From: Actinomycetota bacterium
Lineage (GTDB): Bacteria > Actinomycetota > Acidimicrobiia > Acidimicrobiales > Ilumatobacteraceae
Direction of reading: 5' to 3'
DNA length: 64,000 nt
Assembly (NCBI GenBank): GCA_030645495.1
Contig: JAUSLV010000018.1
Span: 186,001-250,000 of the forward strand
The notes under the pieces were generated by a model. It was not told the DNA's origin. It saw only the letters and a program-made list of their open reading frames with translations, and searched no databases. Shown piece after piece: positions 62,591 through 64,000 of this stretch. Position numbers and translations under genes: made by a program. Every line of letters starts with the position of its first letter. Position 1 is the first letter of the stretch.

Positions 62591-62609
62591 CGGTCGGTAG
62601 GGTTGCCGG

Positions 62610-63401
62610 GTGCTGCTCGACGCCAAACTCGCTGCGCTGGAGTCCGAACTCCGCCGCCTCGGCCGCGTCGTTGTGGCGTTCAGCGGTGGCGCCGACTCGG
62701 CGTTCCTGGCAGCCGTCGCGCACCGCACGCTGGGTGCGCCGGCCGCACACGCGGTCACCGCGGTGTCGCCGTCGTTGGCCGGCGACGAAGAGGTCGATTG
62801 TCGATCCTTGGCGCACGAGTGGGGCCTGCGCTGGACGCCGGTCACCACGCACGAGATGGAGCGCGCGGCCTACCGGGTCAACGACAGCGACCGCTGCTTC
62901 CACTGCAAGGCCGAGCTGATGGACGTGGTGGGGCCGATCGCGGCGGCCGAGGGTGCCGTCGTCGTGCTCGGCGTGAACGTCGACGACCTCGGCGACCACC
63001 GCCCGGGCCAGAAGGCGGCGGTCGAGGCCGGCGCCGAGTTCCCCCTCGTGGCGGCCGGTTTCACCAAGGCCGATGTGCGTGCCGCCTCGCAGCAAATGGG
63101 CCTGCGCACGTTCGACAAGCCGGCGATGGCCTGCTTGGCCAGTCGCCTTCCGTACGGCACCGAGGTGTCGGTGACGCTGCTGGGCCAGGTGGAGCGCACA
63201 GAGGCCGCGTTGCGCCGCCTGGGGTTCCGCGAGCTGCGGGTGCGCCACTACGGCGAGACGGCCCGCATCGAGGTGGCGCTGGCCGACCTGCAGACCGTGC
63301 TCGACCAGCGCGACGCGGTGGTGGGGGCGGTGCGCGGCCAGGGCTACCGCTACGTGACACTCGATCTCGAAGGGTTCCGGTCGGGGAATCTCAACGGCTG
63401 A
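62610..63401 (+). CDS. larE: LarE-like ATP-dependent sacrificial sulfur transferase
   Basis: A 263-residue PP-loop protein. The PP-loop is AFSGGADSAFL; the RCFHCKAEL pair and CLASRLPYG follow, the latter placing the cysteine that LarE proteins sacrifice as the sulfur donor for the nickel pincer cofactor. LarB, LarC and the racemase LarA are not in the window, so its target is uncertain. GTG 62610 has TAGGGT 6 bases upstream. Confidence 0.9.
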   Translation: MLLDAKLAALESELRRLGRVVVAFSGGADSAFLAAVAHRTLGAPAAHAVTAVSPSLAGDEEVDCRSLAHEWGLRWTPVTTHEMERAAYRVNDSDRCFHCKAELMDVVGPIAAAEGAVVVLGVNVDDLGDHRPGQKAAVEAGAEFPLVAAGFTKADVRAASQQMGLRTFDKPAMACLASRLPYGTEVSVTLLGQVERTEAALRRLGFRELRVRHYGETARIEVALADLQTVLDQRDAVVGAVRGQGYRYVTLDLEGFRSGNLNG

Positions 63402-63472
63402 CCGCCTAAACAGTAGCCTCTTTTCTGCGTTCGATCCGCCGATGGCATGCGGTGTTGCGTAAGGTTGCGAGC

Positions 63473-64000
63473 ATGAAGCTCTCGATGATGATCAACTACG
63501 CCGGCGGGTTCAAGGAATCGGCCCAGCGAGTGGTGGAACTGGAGAAGGCCGGGCTCGACCAGGTGTGGGTGGCCGAGGCGTACAGCTTCGATGCCATCAG
63601 CCAGGTGGGGTACCTCGCGGCGATCACCGATCGCATCGAGATCGGCACGGGAATCGTCAACGTGTACTCCCGCACGGCGGCGCTGATGGCGATGACGGCG
63701 GCCGGTTGCGACTACGTCAGCGGTGGCCGGTTCATCCTCGGCCTCGGCGCCAGCGGCCCACAGGTGATCGAAGGGTTCCATGGCGTGCCCTACGAGAAGC
63801 CGATGGTGCGGATCAAGGAGTACATCGAGGCCTGCCGCATGATCTGGAAGCGCGAGGTGTTCAACTACCAGGGCCAGACCGTGCAAGCGCCGCTGCCCGA
63901 GGGCCAGGGCACCGGCATGGGCAAGGCGCTGAAGCTGATCAACCACCCCGTGCGCGCCGAGATCCCGATCTGGTGGGCCAGCCTCAAGGACAAGAGCGTC
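63473..64000 (+). CDS. LLM-class F420-dependent oxidoreductase (partial, truncated by window end)
   Basis: 176 residues of a TIM-barrel LLM oxidoreductase are visible: LSMMINYAGGFKESAQRVVELEKAGLDQVWVAEAYSFDAISQVGYLAAITDRIEIGTGIVNVYSRT and GRFILGLGASGPQVIEGFHGVPY are typical of actinobacterial F420-dependent enzymes. The gene continues past the edge. ATG 63473 has TAAGGT 7 bases upstream (leaderless). Confidence 0.88.
   Translation, partial: MKLSMMINYAGGFKESAQRVVELEKAGLDQVWVAEAYSFDAISQVGYLAAITDRIEIGTGIVNVYSRTAALMAMTAAGCDYVSGGRFILGLGASGPQVIEGFHGVPYEKPMVRIKEYIEACRMIWKREVFNYQGQTVQAPLPEGQGTGMGKALKLINHPVRAEIPIWWASLKDKSV

Noticed and set aside
59609-62848. Minus-strand open frame of over 1000 codons running from the acyl-CoA ligase across the divergent acyl-CoA dehydrogenase and into larE
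   Set aside because: Only the first part (59609-61276) is the ligase. The N-terminal extension is antisense to two well-recognised plus-strand genes, and the ligase family starts at about M-S-G-F.

Overview
The window is one dense stretch of a high-GC actinobacterial chromosome. Mycothiol genes (mca, a maleylpyruvate-isomerase-fold protein), two F420-type LLM oxidoreductases, a complete Streptomyces-type conservon, Ku with a stand-alone LigD polymerase, DUF1800/DUF1501 and many acyl-CoA enzymes point to Actinobacteria. The mix and the leaderless gene style suggest class Acidimicrobiia (Ilumatobacter-like); this is an inference from content, since no rRNA or tRNA gene is present. There is no phage, insertion sequence, plasmid or CRISPR signal, and no gene-free stretch longer than about 200 bases.

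Layout: 1-4.6 kb holds an oligopeptidase B (cut by the edge), a ferredoxin and a DUF1800/DUF1501 export pair. 4.6-13.5 kb holds the iron-sulfur assembly genes in two blocks: sufB, interrupted by a full homing-endonuclease intein, and sufD-Rieske-sufC. Both blocks sit behind the same near-palindromic operator. Between them lie three tandem paralogous membrane proteins, a PH-like protein and the Fe-S enzyme L-serine dehydratase. 13.6-17.2 kb is a P-type ATPase-htpX operon behind a yybP-ykoY-type manganese riboswitch. 17.3-22.8 kb has small housekeeping genes, lipoproteins and a sigma factor paired with a membrane protein. 22.8-24.6 kb is a two-gene end-joining operon. 24.6-27.6 kb pairs a second sigma factor with an L,D-transpeptidase-like protein lacking its catalytic cysteine, beside a beta-lactamase-fold lipoprotein. 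27.6-45.6 kb is mostly metabolic (acyl-CoA dehydrogenase, ABC-F, amidase, MFS, thioesterase, thiolase, NudC, Mca, S9 peptidase), with adjacent rhomboid and CPBP membrane proteases. 45.6-51.5 kb is a conservon (cvnABCD) facing a DUF4388/coiled-coil pair. 51.5-64 kb returns to lipid and CoA metabolism (wax ester synthase, acyl-CoA dehydrogenases, SDRs, acyl-CoA ligase), an Fe-S RecB-like nuclease, LarE and a truncated LLM oxidoreductase.

A grammar runs through the whole window. By eye, about 37 start codons sit 6-8 bases downstream of a TANNNT (or CANNNT) box with no Shine-Dalgarno sequence, which places the transcription start at the start codon (leaderless mRNA). Genes with a Shine-Dalgarno site are the minority and tend to be those with leader regulation or operon-internal positions. 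In two divergent pairs the two -10 boxes overlap by a shared central TA, so a 10-bp ANNNTANNNT core would drive both leaderless genes.

Most promising signals: the manganese riboswitch with mutually exclusive P1 and Shine-Dalgarno-masking helices, the shared suf operator, the overlapping bidirectional leaderless promoters, the 17-bp hairpin over the start codon of a secreted nuclease, the two-copy palindromic repeat, and the catalytically dead YkuD protein coupled to a sigma factor.
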